Below are positions 1 through 10,683 of a stretch of 64,000 bases of DNA, piece after piece; position 1 is the first letter of the stretch; each line of letters begins with the position of its first letter. The stretch comes from Gnetum montanum (Eukaryota; Streptophyta; Gnetopsida; Gnetales; Gnetaceae): NCBI GenBank assembly GCA_015680685.1, contig MNCI01004661.1, positions 1,523,441 through 1,587,440 on the forward strand, in the 5' to 3' direction. The position numbers were made by a program, and so were the translations under genes. Below the pieces are notes generated by a model that did not search any database, had not been told where the DNA came from, and worked only from the letters and a program-made list of their open reading frames with translations.

Positions 1-1631
1 CTCACGGTTTTTCTGCAAATGCAATTCTCTGCTCTGCCATGATTGATGTTTATGGTAAGTGCAGTGCCATAGAGGATGCGCGACATGTGTTTGACGAAAT
101 GCGTGTCAAAGGAATCGATATTAGTTCTGCATGGGATACAATTAGCTCAAGATATTACCATAGGGGCTATTATCAAGATGTTCTGAATCTTGTTGAGTCC
201 AACGACAGAGACTGTAGAGATTTTGGGAAATTTTTGTATGCAAATGTGTTTGCTTCTTGTGCCCGTCTCGGGCATCTGGAATTTGGAAAACAAGTTCATT
301 CTGTTGCTATGAAATTAGGGTTAGATTCAGAAACGATTGTTGGTAGCAGCATTGTTAATATGTACTCAAAGTCTGATGATATTTATTCTGCACGGAGAGT
401 TTTTGATGGGATTTCTGAGAAAGACGTGGTTTGTTGGACGGCAATGGTAGATGGGTACATGCGATGCAAGTTGTTGGATGAGGCCCGTCAGCTATTCGAT
501 GAAATGCCTAATCGGAATACTGCATCTTGGAATGCCATGATTGGTGGGTATGTGCAGGGCTCTCGATTTGATGAGGCTTTCATGTTGTTTCGGTCAATGT
601 TGCAGTTTTCAAGAAACTTGGATTCTGTGACATTTGGTAGCGTTCTTACTGCTTGTGCTGGTTTGACTAACCTTGAGATGGGAAAGCAGCTTCATGCTTA
701 TGCTTTGAGGGTGGGTTTTGGGTCGGATGTTTTTGTGGGCAATGCTGTTTTGAACATGTACTGCAAATGTGGCAGTTTAGAAAATGCAGCTAATTGGTTC
801 AACATGATGGAACATGTTGATGTGGTTTCATGGAATGCTCTGATTTCTAGCTGCATCCAGCATGGTCAAGATCTCAGGGCTGTGGACATATTTGAACATA
901 TGAAAATGGCAGGAGTTAGGCCCACTGAATTTACTTTCAGCAGCATTCTCAGTGCCTGTGCTAACCTAAAGGTTCTTGATGCTGGAAAACAGGTTCATGC
1001 ATCTGCAATAAAGGCGGGCGTTGATTCCAATGCCTTCATTGGTAGCGCTCTTGTCTATATGTATTCAAGAAGTGCAGATCTTGAGAATGCTCGGCTGGTG
1101 TTCGATGTGAACTTGAAAGAAGATATTGTTTTATGGCATTCACTGATGTTTGGATATGTTGAGAATGGATGTGGTAGAGAAGTTCTTGAACTTTTTGAAG
1201 CTATGTTACATAAAGGAATCAGTCCTGAACATGTCACATTTGTTGCTATGCTTAATGCGTGCAGCAATGAGGGTTTAGTTGACGAAGGTTTGCATTATTT
1301 TGAGTCCATGAAAAAAGATTTTTATCTTACTCCATCGGTGGATCACTATGCCTGTATGATTAACCTACTTGGACGAGCAGGTCTTAGCAATGACGTAGCT
1401 GATTTCATCAATAGTATGCCATTTGAGCCTAATGCGGTGATGCTGAAGTCTTTGCTTGAGAATTGCAAAGTTCATGGATTTGTAGAGTTAGGGGAGTGGG
1501 CAGCAAACCAGCTTCAGATGCTTGAGCCAGAAAGTGATTCAGCTAGACCTTTGCTTGCAGGTGTGTATGCGGCAGCAGGGAGATTTCGGGATGCAGCAGA
1601 ACTATGGAGATCTATTGATTGTAAAGAGTGA
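1..1631 (+). CDS. PLS-class pentatricopeptide repeat (PPR) protein, 5'-truncated by the window edge
   Basis: Tandem PPR motifs fill the reading frame. Recurrent signatures include VVSWNALISSCIQHG, DVVCWTAMVDGYMRC and ASWNAMIGGYVQG, alternating with P/L/S-type spacers such as GKQLHAYALRVGF and GKQVHASAIKAG. The frame is already open at base 3, so the first ATG at 39 is internal and the true start lies upstream. The last 75 or so residues (PFEPNAVMLKSLLENCK onward) form an E-type domain. The protein stops at 1631 with no DYW deaminase domain. Family knowledge: PLS/E proteins bind organellar RNA, one base per repeat, and usually serve C-to-U editing or RNA processing in plastids or mitochondria. 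The target and organelle cannot be read here because the N-terminus is missing. No frameshift or internal stop is seen, so the gene is probably functional. Confidence 0.93.
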   Translation, partial: HGFSANAILCSAMIDVYGKCSAIEDARHVFDEMRVKGIDISSAWDTISSRYYHRGYYQDVLNLVESNDRDCRDFGKFLYANVFASCARLGHLEFGKQVHSVAMKLGLDSETIVGSSIVNMYSKSDDIYSARRVFDGISEKDVVCWTAMVDGYMRCKLLDEARQLFDEMPNRNTASWNAMIGGYVQGSRFDEAFMLFRSMLQFSRNLDSVTFGSVLTACAGLTNLEMGKQLHAYALRVGFGSDVFVGNAVLNMYCKCGSLENAANWFNMMEHVDVVSWNALISSCIQHGQDLRAVDIFEHMKMAGVRPTEFTFSSILSACANLKVLDAGKQVHASAIKAGVDSNAFIGSALVYMYSRSADLENARLVFDVNLKEDIVLWHSLMFGYVENGCGREVLELFEAMLHKGISPEHVTFVAMLNACSNEGLVDEGLHYFESMKKDFYLTPSVDHYACMINLLGRAGLSNDVADFINSMPFEPNAVMLKSLLENCKVHGFVELGEWAANQLQMLEPESDSARPLLAGVYAAAGRFRDAAELWRSIDCKE

Positions 1632-3885
1632 AAAGGCTTGCATTACGCATTTGGGACGGTGGTAAAAAGTGAAAGTCTCTGATTTGACAACAGAAAATTG
1701 AGGCTAAAATCATGACATCATCCCTGGGCTAATGTTGATTGTATGTACAGTTTTAAATTATTTTGATGTTTGAAAACATGTCTCAAACTGAAACTTATTA
1801 TTTTGCCTGGTAAGAGATGCCAGGATCTATTCTCCATAGCATTGTTCAAATCATACTTGTTAAGAAGTTGAGAGTATTCATACTGCAGGGATGAAGATAT
1901 TACATGCTATCATGACCTTAAGCATGCCGTGACAACATATATGCATTAATGAAAATGAATGGTGAGCACTTTTTATCTATAAATTAGTATTTTGTACAGC
2001 TTTCTCTGTACTTATACAATACATATATTCTCTAAATTTTCTATTAACACGTAAATTATATTTATTTCAATGATTGTCGATTGTTCTCTCAAACAGATGT
2101 TCCAAGTATTAAAAAATTGACCCAAAAAGATTGTTTAATTCATTCATACGCTTGTAGGAGAATTGTTTGAGTGACTTCAGAGATTGAAGAACAAGGAATA
2201 ACTTTTTCTTTTGGATTTGTGTGTTTCTGATGCATGTGAAATATTTCAAATAGTTAAACTCATATGCATGTTTTAATGGTTTTAAAATTGTACTTCTTGT
2301 CCGTACAGGTTGATAATGCCAATCAAGACACTATCATGGAAGGGATTTGATATGATCATCTGCACTTTGTCAATAAAACTGTCAATCTTTGCATGTAAAT
2401 GAAGATTAAAGCATTTCCTTCCCAGTTAAGGTGGATGTTTCATTTACCATGGTTGTCCTTATTGAAAAGGCCGCATTTCTGTATTTTCTGCACCTTTGTA
2501 GGTCTTGGGTTGCCAAATCATTTGCAAATGCATGGCCAAATCAAAATTTAGCTGAAGGTTTTTAATCGTTAGTTTGCAATTGCCCACTATTTGATGTATA
2601 AGGTTTTGATTACATAATTTGGGTGTCCTGTGAAGCTGAATGGCATCCATGGATTTTGGCTTATGCTAGAATAGATTGTAATAACAAATAGAGTAAAAGT
2701 GGAGCAATAGCAATCTAATCTTTTCGTAAAGGCTATTGCGAAGAGCGGTTGTCCATTGTCCAATTAGGTGCTTAAAATAATTACACTGGAGTTTGTAAGA
2801 ACAATTATATCAAGGGAACTCCATAATCAGCATATTATATCATTTGGCCATGAATTTCTTCTTTTCTGTAATCCATGTCACCCATTTCTTGATGGAATCA
2901 TTGCAATTTATTGGTTGTGCATTGAATACACCTTAATATTAGTGATTCTCGGTTACCTACGATAACAGCAATCTGAGCACTATCTTCAAGTACTACAAAC
3001 ACGTGTTTACAAGTATTCGTTGCCTCCCTTCGGTCTAATTTTTCCCGTGTCTATCTGCTTAAGATGCAACTCACAGTGACATTTTTTCTCTTGAGATTCA
3101 AAATTTTATGCATTGCCAGTGGCCAACAATCTAAATGACCTGCTATGTTTCCATCATTTTGGTGCCTTTATCCCATCTAAGATGATCTGACTGTTAAGGT
3201 AGACTAAGGATTTGCCAATGACCTGCCATTTTTGAAAATAAGAAATATGCTTGCACATTTATGAACATGTAAGATATCATGTTTCTTAATAGAAAAGTAT
3301 ATATAGGTAATTTATTTTATTTAAACCTTGATAATATACATTGAATATCTGTATTAAAAAGGTCATCACCACTAGAAGCTAGGTGGAAATCATGTTCAAC
3401 AAGTCTAACAAGAGAAGTCCAATTCTCTTGATTTGGTTCTATTATCATCAACCAAGAATCTTGAGCTGTTGATCTAGACAAGCAACCCAAAATATGGGAG
3501 GATATATAGGCTTGTTGGAAAGGCTCTGCCTCTCTAGCTTGGGCCATGGCTCATTCTTTACAGAGTAGGGTTTAGGGCTAGTTCCATGTAGCTTAGGATT
3601 GGTTGTTCTATGATGCCTTGGTCATGTTGTGTGATGGTTGGTCATGTGTGTGTATGTGGTTTGTCTTGGGTCTTTGTGCATGTGTGTTGCTTTAAGGCAT
3701 TCTTGCTATGCTTTTAACTATCTTTTAACAGTGCTATGACTTCTATTATGCTTGCAAGTGCTATGAGCATTGAGGCATAGTCTATCTTGAGTTTGCCCTC
3801 CTCTTGTAGCTAATTAAGGACTTATGGGTGATATCGTGTAGTGCTTTTCAAGGGTAGCACTATAACACCTTATGTACCAAGTATT
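1632..3885. other. PPR 3' flank and gene-poor DNA
   Basis: AT-rich sequence without a recognisable gene. The first few hundred bases are presumably the PPR 3' UTR. A 76-codon minus-strand frame at 3317-3547 has no family signature that I recognise. Confidence 0.6.
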
Positions 3886-4003
3886 GGAGGCGTTGGAACT
3901 TGAAATTAGAACTTTATAACTTAAGATTGCTTGCTAGAATTGAAATCATGACTTGAAGCTTCCAAAATAAGAGTCTTGCCCATAGGCTAACACCTCGTTG
4001 TTA
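3886..4003 (-). repeat. tRNA-derived SINE copy 1 (diverged)
   Basis: On the minus strand the head reads GAGGTGTTAGCCTATGGG, close to the RNA polymerase III A box, with a B-box-like TTTCAATTC about 45 bases later. The 3' end carries a TTCCAACGCC motif. The layout matches the copies at 7081-7217 and 8606-8759. No target-site duplication was found, so the ends are approximate. Confidence 0.6.
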
Positions 4004-4544
4004 TATATAACAAATATCAAATATGGACTTATAGAGTACCTTAGTGGCATGAGCACCTTGTTAGTGAGCAAAGTGGTAGAAATAGTTGTCTTTATACATT
4101 TAACAACCCCCAAACAAAGACCTATTAAGTGCAACTAATTATTGAGTGTCAGAGCCCAATATATATATATTAAAAATAAAAAATTAAAGTATAAAGGTAG
4201 AGGAGTAATGTAGAAAATAGAAACTCCAAATCAATAAAAAGAAAAGACCTAATAGATTTGGGGATGCATTTTTAGGTTTTCATTCTTACAACCAATCTTG
4301 AAAAACCTCCCCTTTGAGGTAGAAAATTAGACATTCGATGAAAATCGATGAAAAGATTAACATTAAGTATAACCACTTATTAGTGAAAGGTAGCATTATA
4401 TGATAGAACATGATTGTAATCATGACTCCAATTGGTTTCTCTTGGTTTAGGGATTTTTTATAATAGAATATTGCTTTGTTATAATTAGCAGGAATATAAT
4501 TTTTGTATGTTGTAATTTTATTGGGCATTATTTGAAGTGACGCC

Positions 4545-4640
4545 AATAGGTGGCTTAGGTTGTTAGCTCATTATTTTCTTAGGCAAGAAATTGCAAGTTT
4601 GAATCATACTTAAGGTATTATTATATTCCTCTATAATGCC
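4545..4640 (+). repeat. possible second type of tRNA-derived SINE
   Basis: A short segment starting GGTGGCTTAGGTTG has a B-box-like AAGTTTGAATC about 55 bases downstream. The layout resembles a tRNA-derived SINE head but is not clearly the same family as the other three copies. No flanking duplication was seen. Confidence 0.3.
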
Positions 4641-4689
4641 ACTTAGAGAAATTATGCTTTTGTTCATACACCACTTAAAAAGATGTTAG

Positions 4690-5306
4690 GTTTGTCTTAG
4701 CAAAATGAACATTGAACCTCAAGATGATCCTCTTTCCCTTTCCTATTTGTATATTATTCTTTTTCTTTCCTATTTATTGGAAAATTTTAAACTTCCTATT
4801 AATTTGTTTCCTCTAAAACTCAAACATTCTGTAAGATAAGTAGATGATGCTAATATTTGTTGGCCTCATGGTTTAGAAAATCTCTAAGATTTTTGTAAAC
4901 ATCTTAATCAAATAAAATCCAACATTCAATGTTCAATGGAACTATAAAAGAACAATTTGTTGTCTTTCTTAGATGTTAACATAGTAAGAAAGAAAGACTT
5001 GAACAATAAATTTAGAATGTCTTGTGAAGTCTTTAGAAAAGAGATACATATTGATTGATATTTGGATAGTCTTTCTAATTATCCCTTTGGTCAAAAACTC
5101 TCCATCCTCTACTCAACGATGAGAGCTCTTGACATTTGTAATATAACTTCTTTCCATAAAGAGTCTAATCATTTGGATACTATCTTTAAACTCAATAAGT
5201 TTGATAAAAAGACTATCACAAAAGCATCGATAAAATTGATTCATATTCTCTTTCAAATGAAAAACTCATTAGCATTTCCTATTTTAAAGGGATTTTTAAG
5301 AAAATA
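4690..5306 (+). pseudogene. Penelope-like element, reverse transcriptase remnant
   Basis: Read in frame with stops, this matches the distal part of a Penelope-like reverse transcriptase. VDDANICWPHG at 4840-4872 corresponds to the catalytic YVDD followed by the typical W-P-H-G, with the tyrosine codon now TAA at 4837-4839. A LLSFLDVNIVRK block (the FLDV-x-V motif), a VFRKEIHID block (matching YRKPTHTD), and LSILYSTMRALDIC (matching the AVLSTLIHRA region) then follow in the correct order. At least three in-frame stops make it inactive. The GIY-YIG nuclease half lies downstream at 6560-6867 on the same strand. Penelope-like elements are not typical of flowering plants, but a lineage called Dryad has been described in conifers. 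Confidence 0.82.
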
Positions 5307-6559
5307 GCTAGAGTTTTTTCTTTTTGAAATATGATGTTAGGGAGATTTGATTTTTTCTAGTGGATTTAATTTTTCTCTCTTCGATTTTTCTCCAACAGAT
5401 TACATCTCTCTAGAATTCTGAAGTACCTCCAATTTGTTTAACTAATGCCAAAATTTCTGCTTCTTCTATTGACGTGGGAATTTCTGTTAATTTTGAAAAT
5501 GCAAATTTACAAGCTAGTGAGTAAAAATTTGACATATCTTTTTCTACTAATGTTGATGCAATTATGACACTTGATTTTGTTCTCCTTGATGGTATATATG
5601 AGTTGTTGATATCTAATTTTACATCACAATATGTATTCATTCAAATTTTAGGTTACCTTTCTTATAGTTAAAGTTTTGCTTTGCAGTTAAATGATGTGAT
5701 GCAAAAGCATGATACTCAAGTAATTCATGATAAGTATTATTTTTATTTTTATTGCTTATTGAGCTAGGCAATGCTTCAACATAACAATGTGTCCTAGACA
5801 TAGAATCATTTATACATAAGCATGTAATGTTAATCATTCGTAAGTGAACTTCAGATTTTGATGTCGAATTTGAAGAATATTTTAAAGTTCCATGTTTTGT
5901 CAAGTTATTTAATCTTTCGTCAATTTTTTAGAAGGTTGAGTAAGAGATTGATAGTATTCTTGATCCCATTAAGTATATGAAATCTATTTTGACATCATGT
6001 AGTTCTCATAGATGTTTTTTTGGTTAAAATTGATTTTCTTAATCATAAAAAGGAATTGATCTTACAAGCAAGAAGATCTATATTTAGCCAATTATATATT
6101 ATAATCTTTCTAAAGCTTGCAACTTTTGTCATCATGAAGAACATTTGTTTAATTCTTATTCTTTTGTTGCTCAAGAAAAAAGATGCTGAGGGAAAAAAAG
6201 GTGTTGATATTGAGAAAAAAAAAAGCATGACGAAGTTAAGAATAGTAAATAACAATTTAAAGGTAAATAGATGAAAAATCAAGATAATGTTAATGATAAG
6301 AATGATCAAATGGCAATAAAGAAACTATAGAAGACAAAAGCTTTTGTGAATACTTTTATTTTTCCTACATGAAATATTGATCAATTGGATAGTTAGCATG
6401 TAAAATATGTAAGAAGACTACTGTATATACAAAGATGACATTTTTTGTTGACAAGTAGGCTTTAGAAAACTATAAAGAGAGTCAATGTAAGGTTAATCAT
6501 GATAGACATTATGTGTCTACATTTACTTTTGTACCTTCCTCTCATACAAATGATGGTAT
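5307..6559. other. linker or insertion between the two Penelope-like domains
   Basis: About 1.25 kb lies between the RT and nuclease remnants, longer than the linker usual for this class. It is very AT-rich and broken in all frames. It may contain a later insertion, but no clean ends were found. Confidence 0.4.
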
Positions 6560-6867
6560 TTTGCCAAAGCTTTTTATGGTACATTGAATCCTTTTGCTAT
6601 TTTAAGTTCAAGCATGGATATTGAAAATGTTATATTGGTGAAACTAGTAGAACTATCTCTATTAGATTGAAAGAGAACTTGAAAGACATACAATATAATA
6701 GACCTTCAATATCACCTCTTGTAAAATACATAAAAAATGATAACTCCTCTAAAAATCATAAATGGTTAATAGATAGTAATGAAGTTCTTTGTGTAATGGA
6801 TAAGTTTGTAGTTAGAAAAATTAAAGAAACCTCTAAAACGAGAATTCATTTTAATAATGTTAATTGA
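6560..6867 (+). pseudogene. Penelope-like element, GIY-YIG endonuclease remnant
   Basis: The frame contains CYIGETSRTISIRLKE, the YIG half of a GIY-YIG nuclease with the conserved arginine in R-L-K-E. It is followed by a Penelope-style tail: KDIQYN, SPLVKYIKND, IDSNEVLC, VRKIKETSK and a final HFNNVN, matching the N-F-N end seen in this class. The upstream part of the domain is interrupted by stops. Position and strand fit the RT fragment at 4690-5306, so both are read as one element that cut its own target site and copied its RNA. Confidence 0.8.
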
Positions 6868-7080
6868 GATTAAAATTATTTTGCCTATTTAACATGGTGG
6901 CCTATTTTAACAAAAAAATAAGTAATTTAGAAATCTACTTGAAAATATTAATTAGTTTAATCTTTTTTCTCACTAATTTTTTTCTTTTACAATGGTTTGC
7001 AGTATGTTCTATGTTTATTTACGGACTCATTGTCTTATATGTTAGAAGTTGTTTGTTTTTTGTTTTTTTGATTTTTTGAG

Positions 7081-7217
7081 GGGAGGGTGGTGTTTGAACC
7101 CAAAATAATTGTAATATAGGTACACCCTAAACTATATAGTCATTGCCCACTAGAATCAAATCCATGATTTGTAATGTTCAAATCAAGAGTCTTACCACTA
7201 GGCTAATACCTCATTGT
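7081..7217 (-). repeat. tRNA-derived SINE copy 2
   Basis: On the minus strand the head reads GGTATTAGCCTAGTGGTAAG, a close match to an A box, and a B-box-like GGATTTGATTC follows about 45 bases later. The body then ends near GGGTTCAAACACC. It shares order and motifs with the copy at 8606-8759. A duplicated target was not identifiable. Confidence 0.65.
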
Positions 7218-7692
7218 ACTACATGTTTGTACCTATGATGCGTTATTTTTTTAAATAATACTTTTACTTTTCATAAAAAGTAATGTACCCTTGTACCCAC
7301 TAAACTAACAACAACCTGTGTATCCCTTACTTCTTCTACCCTTCTATTCATACTACTTTTTTCTATAATTAAGTGTTTTTATTTTAGCAGTTATATTTCT
7401 TGAAATTTTAAATTTTTTCCTATCTTTTCTTTGTTCTTATTTTCTTTTTTCTACCACTAAGTGTTTTTATTGTAGTTATTATATATTAATTTTTTTTTCA
7501 ATTTTTCTTTTTCCCACCACTAGTAGTTAGTTTTTAAAACAAATTGTTACCCTACATCTCGACTAGTCATTAACTATAATGTTATTTGTGCTCTCTCTAA
7601 GCTTTGAGAAATCAATTGCAATTGATGATAAATATAGTATAACTGAAATGTGAAAGGCTCTTTGAAGGTGGAAATCATTAGTGACCTCCTTC

Positions 7693-8509
7693 CAACTTGA
7701 TGAGTGGCGAGATACCCCTACACTCAACCATACGAATACGAGCGTAGCATGTGTGATCTGGTCGAACTCCGTAGACTAAGTGCCTACACGCCTTATGGAA
7801 CACTTAAGATTAATCATTCGTTGTCTTTCCAGACTTACTTGTAGTTGTTATGGTGTATGGTTAAGTAAGTTCGAGGTATATGATTTTTATGTCTTTTTAT
7901 GTTTTTGTCTCCTATGCTAACAAGGTGAAGGGTAGAGAGACTAATTACTAACTCTAACTAATGAACTAAGTCTAAATTAACCTAGCGTCAGCATCCGTTC
8001 CCACTTACCGTACACACCCTGAACCGATGCAACCTTGGCTACCAAACGCTAATCGTTGCTAGGATCACCAAGCGTAACGCACGTGCTTGAAGTGGTCATA
8101 CTGAGGCACTTAACTAGGAGAGAAGGGTTGAGAGAGAAAGCAGCAAATAACTAATAAAGCATGCAAATAACAGGTAATAAATAATAGTAATAAAATCCTA
8201 ATTAGCCTATTCCATGCACTGCAAAGTTTATCTACGAAGTTCGTCTTTATTGCCGTACACAAACTTGTGTTCAGGTACAATGTCTGCTCGAATAAAGATC
8301 CGTTCACTTTGGGACTCTTACTGTGGGCACATGGAAAATATTCTATCTCTGGAGTGATCAATCTGCCAGAGTTTCCCTACTGTCTAGCCTAGGATGATGA
8401 AACAAGGGAGAGCTGCCTCTTATTTATAGATATGATGGCGCACTGCGATATCGTGTACAGGGGAAGACGCGATATCGCGGCCCATGTGATATCGCGTCCC
8501 ATCACAACT
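7693..8509 (-). mobile_element. Solo LTR of the element-B family (body 7698-8504, TSD CAACT)
   Basis: The body starts TGATGAG and ends CCCATCA, close to the TGATGAG/CTCATCA ends of element B. It is flanked by the perfect 5-bp duplication CAACT at 7693-7697 and 8505-8509. It aligns along its length with the reverse complement of the LTR at 59573-60487, including the tract on the body side of TGATGAG, the Pol III-unrelated central part, and a TATA box (minus strand TCTATAAATA near 8430). Only one LTR is present, so internal sequence was lost, presumably by LTR-LTR recombination. It is diverged from the LTRs of element B, so it is a different subfamily or an older insertion. Confidence 0.85.
8436..8500 (-). 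promoter_or_regulatory. Three GATATC palindromes just upstream of the solo-LTR TATA box
   Basis: Within about 65 bases the plus strand shows GCGATATCGTG, CGCGATATCGCG and GTGATATCGCG. On the element's own strand they lie between its 5' end and its TATA box, the place of U3 enhancers. The middle copy is a perfect 12-bp palindrome. A role as a binding site is inference. Confidence 0.5.
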
Positions 8510-8586
8510 TTTCTTTGCAGCTTTCAAAATGTATTTGCGACCTTACAAAGAAAAAATACATGATGATATAACGATCTTTTTTATAT

Positions 8587-8778
8587 TTTATTTGAATCTT
8601 GTATGGGGTGTTGGAACCTAAAATAAGTGAAACATATAAAAACCCCCGAGATTTATATAAGTTTATACTCAATGCTGCCTAGTAGAATTGAACTTGTCTC
8701 AATCTTGTATGTTGGGGTTACCATGCCAAGACCCATACCACTAGGCTAACACCTCGTTATTTATTTGAATCTTGTATG
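8587..8778 (-). repeat. tRNA-derived SINE copy 3 with 19-bp target duplication (body 8606-8759)
   Basis: The body lies between identical 19-bp repeats TTTATTTGAATCTTGTATG at 8587-8605 and 8760-8778, the signature of LINE-driven insertion. On the minus strand it begins AACGAGGTGTTAGCCTAGTGG, with a consensus A box (TAGCCTAGTGG), and carries the B box AGTTCAATTC about 50 bases later. It ends near GGTTCCAACACC. At about 154 bp it fits a short tRNA-derived SINE. This is the best-preserved of three copies in the window. Confidence 0.88.
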
Positions 8779-9485
8779 TATTATTTACATAAAAGGTTAA
8801 TAAAAACTTTTTCCTTCCAAAATGGATAACTAATTATAGTGAATAAAAAATACTTTTGCCAATCATTGTAAAATGTATTAAAAATAAGTTTCACTACCAT
8901 TAAAAGCCCTCGATAGATTTTTGTAAGTACCTTAACGATTAGTTATTATCATAGTAGTCGAGCTTTTGCCAGAAAGCTCTAAGTTATAGCTTCCATTCTG
9001 ATAATAAAGTTCCCTAAAATTCAAAATCAAGTACGTCTAAAGTAACTTTAGTAGTAAGACTCCTCTTACCCTAGAGCTCCAAATTATAAGTTTGATTTTA
9101 ATCGTAAATGCTGGCTTTCGTATTCTAACACTTCCGCTTTTTTAAATCACTCAGTATATCCACACGTCTTCCCATTTCTGCTGCTTCCTCCAAAAGAACA
9201 GATCCGGCACTAACTCGGGAATGTTCGATCACACAAATAATATTAATAATAAAATTGAAAAAAAAAATCCGAGCGTATAGAAAACGCAAAAACGACACAG
9301 AAAGTTAAAATTTGAGATCCTACATGCGCTAAACAATCCCAAACTTAACATCGTAGGTGCGCCTTGTTTGCGGAATTCCCCTGTTCCACAGCTAGGGTTT
9401 CAGTTGCATTAGCAGAAGCCGAAATTCGGGATCAAGGGTTACAGTTTCTTCGCAGGCACGAAAATTTGGTTGCAGAAGAAACAAG
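8779..9485. promoter_or_regulatory. Upstream region and 5' leader of DIM1
   Basis: AT-rich DNA up to about 9150, then a more GC-rich stretch leading into the DIM1 start. The leader contains CTAGGGTTT, a motif common in leaders of plant translation and splicing genes. TTCTTCGCAG at 9447-9456 could be a 3' splice site of a leader intron. No clear TATA box was seen. Confidence 0.4.
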
Positions 9486-9914
9486 ATGTCGTACTTGCTG
9501 CCGCATCTTCACTCAGGGTGGGCTGTGGACCAGGCAATTCTGGGCGAGGAGGAGCGACTGGTGATAATCCGCTTTGGCCATGACTGGGACGATACCTGCA
9601 TGCAGATGGACGAAGTTCTCTCTTCCGTTGCTGAAACCGTCAAGAACTTCGCTGTTATCTACCTTGTAGACATTACAGAGGTTCCCGATTTCAACACGAT
9701 GTACGAGCTCTACGATCCTTCCACTGTCATGTTCTTTTTCCGCAACAAGCATATTATGATCGATCTCGGAACCGGTAACAATAACAAGATCAATTGGGCC
9801 CTTAAGGACAAGCAGGAGTTTATTGATATTGTCGAGACTGTCTACCGTGGCGCCAAGAAGGGAAGAGGTCTTGTCATCGCACCTAAGGATTACTCCACCA
9901 AGTACCGCTACTAG
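9486..9914 (+). CDS. DIM1: DIM1/Dib1-type spliceosomal thioredoxin-like protein (U5 snRNP 15-kDa, YLS8-like)
   Basis: The 142-residue product has exactly the length usual for plant DIM1. Family blocks run end to end: MSYLLPHLHSGWAVDQAI at the start, RFGHDWDDTCMQMDE around residue 30, YLVDITEVPDFN near 60, DPSTVMFFFRNKHIMIDLGTG near 80-97, and KDYSTKYRY at the C-terminus. The fold is thioredoxin-like but without the CXXC redox site, which is normal for this family. Known role: a core U5/tri-snRNP protein needed for pre-mRNA splicing in the nucleus. The ATG is chosen because it opens the conserved MSYLLPHL and has A at -3. The coding region is a single exon with no defect, so the gene is probably expressed. 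A longer antisense frame over it is a shadow. Confidence 0.97.
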   Translation: MSYLLPHLHSGWAVDQAILGEEERLVIIRFGHDWDDTCMQMDEVLSSVAETVKNFAVIYLVDITEVPDFNTMYELYDPSTVMFFFRNKHIMIDLGTGNNNKINWALKDKQEFIDIVETVYRGAKKGRGLVIAPKDYSTKYRY

Positions 9915-10683
9915 GCTTTCGCGGCTAGGGTTTGGTAGGCCTTTTTCGAATTTCGGATTCGATGCTTTGTTTATGACATTGTTTATGTATGCTTTAAATG
10001 TGCGCTGTGCTCTGCTGTTTGGCGGCTTTACTTGGGTCAAGGAGTAATTTGTTTCAGTTGAAATATGATCTTTTGAAAAGTTCAAGGCGTAATCAGCGGC
10101 CTAAGCTTGTTTTAAGTTTAACAGATTTTGAAATTCTGAAACCGTGATTTCGCTTTAGATTCTTGCAAATTTAATTTTATGCGTTTTAGCTTTTTTCATA
10201 ATGGGGCTTATTTTTTTGGAATGTTGAAGTGCATCTGTTTTAGGAATTTTGCTTCTGCCCTAGGTTTTTGGCTGGATTTCAAGGGATTTGAATTGGATCT
10301 ATTGTTTTATCTTTTTTAATTAGTAATTCTGTGTGGTTTCGAGGTTTCTACAATTTTTCAGCTAAAAAAAGTTTTTTTTTTCAGTAGTTCGTTTTAATTT
10401 CATTTGTAGGGACGTAAAGTCTGTCTTCATGCTATCAGTTTGTCTAATGGCATTTGTAGTTACTTTAGAGGGTTCGAATTAGAGTTTATGCTTTTAAATT
10501 GATACGATTAAACGCAAGTGGACAGAGATCAAATTACCGAGATGCAAGTTCCATGTTTTTGGAAACTTGTTGTCATATTCCAAGTAGGAGCCCTCTCAGA
10601 TTTTTTAACAGCATGGTTGAAATTGATGTCTCAAGCACATGATTATGGAAATGGCAACAATTTTTGACAATGTTTTTTTGTCA
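9915..10683. other. DIM1 3' flank
   Basis: T-rich sequence consistent with a 3' UTR and flank. No other gene or repeat was recognised. Confidence 0.5.

Noticed and set aside
3317-3547. 76-codon minus-strand frame
   Set aside because: No recognisable family, no supporting context; left as intergenic.
9513-10085. 190-codon antisense frame over DIM1
   Set aside because: It mirrors the conserved DIM1 coding sequence and has no domain of its own.
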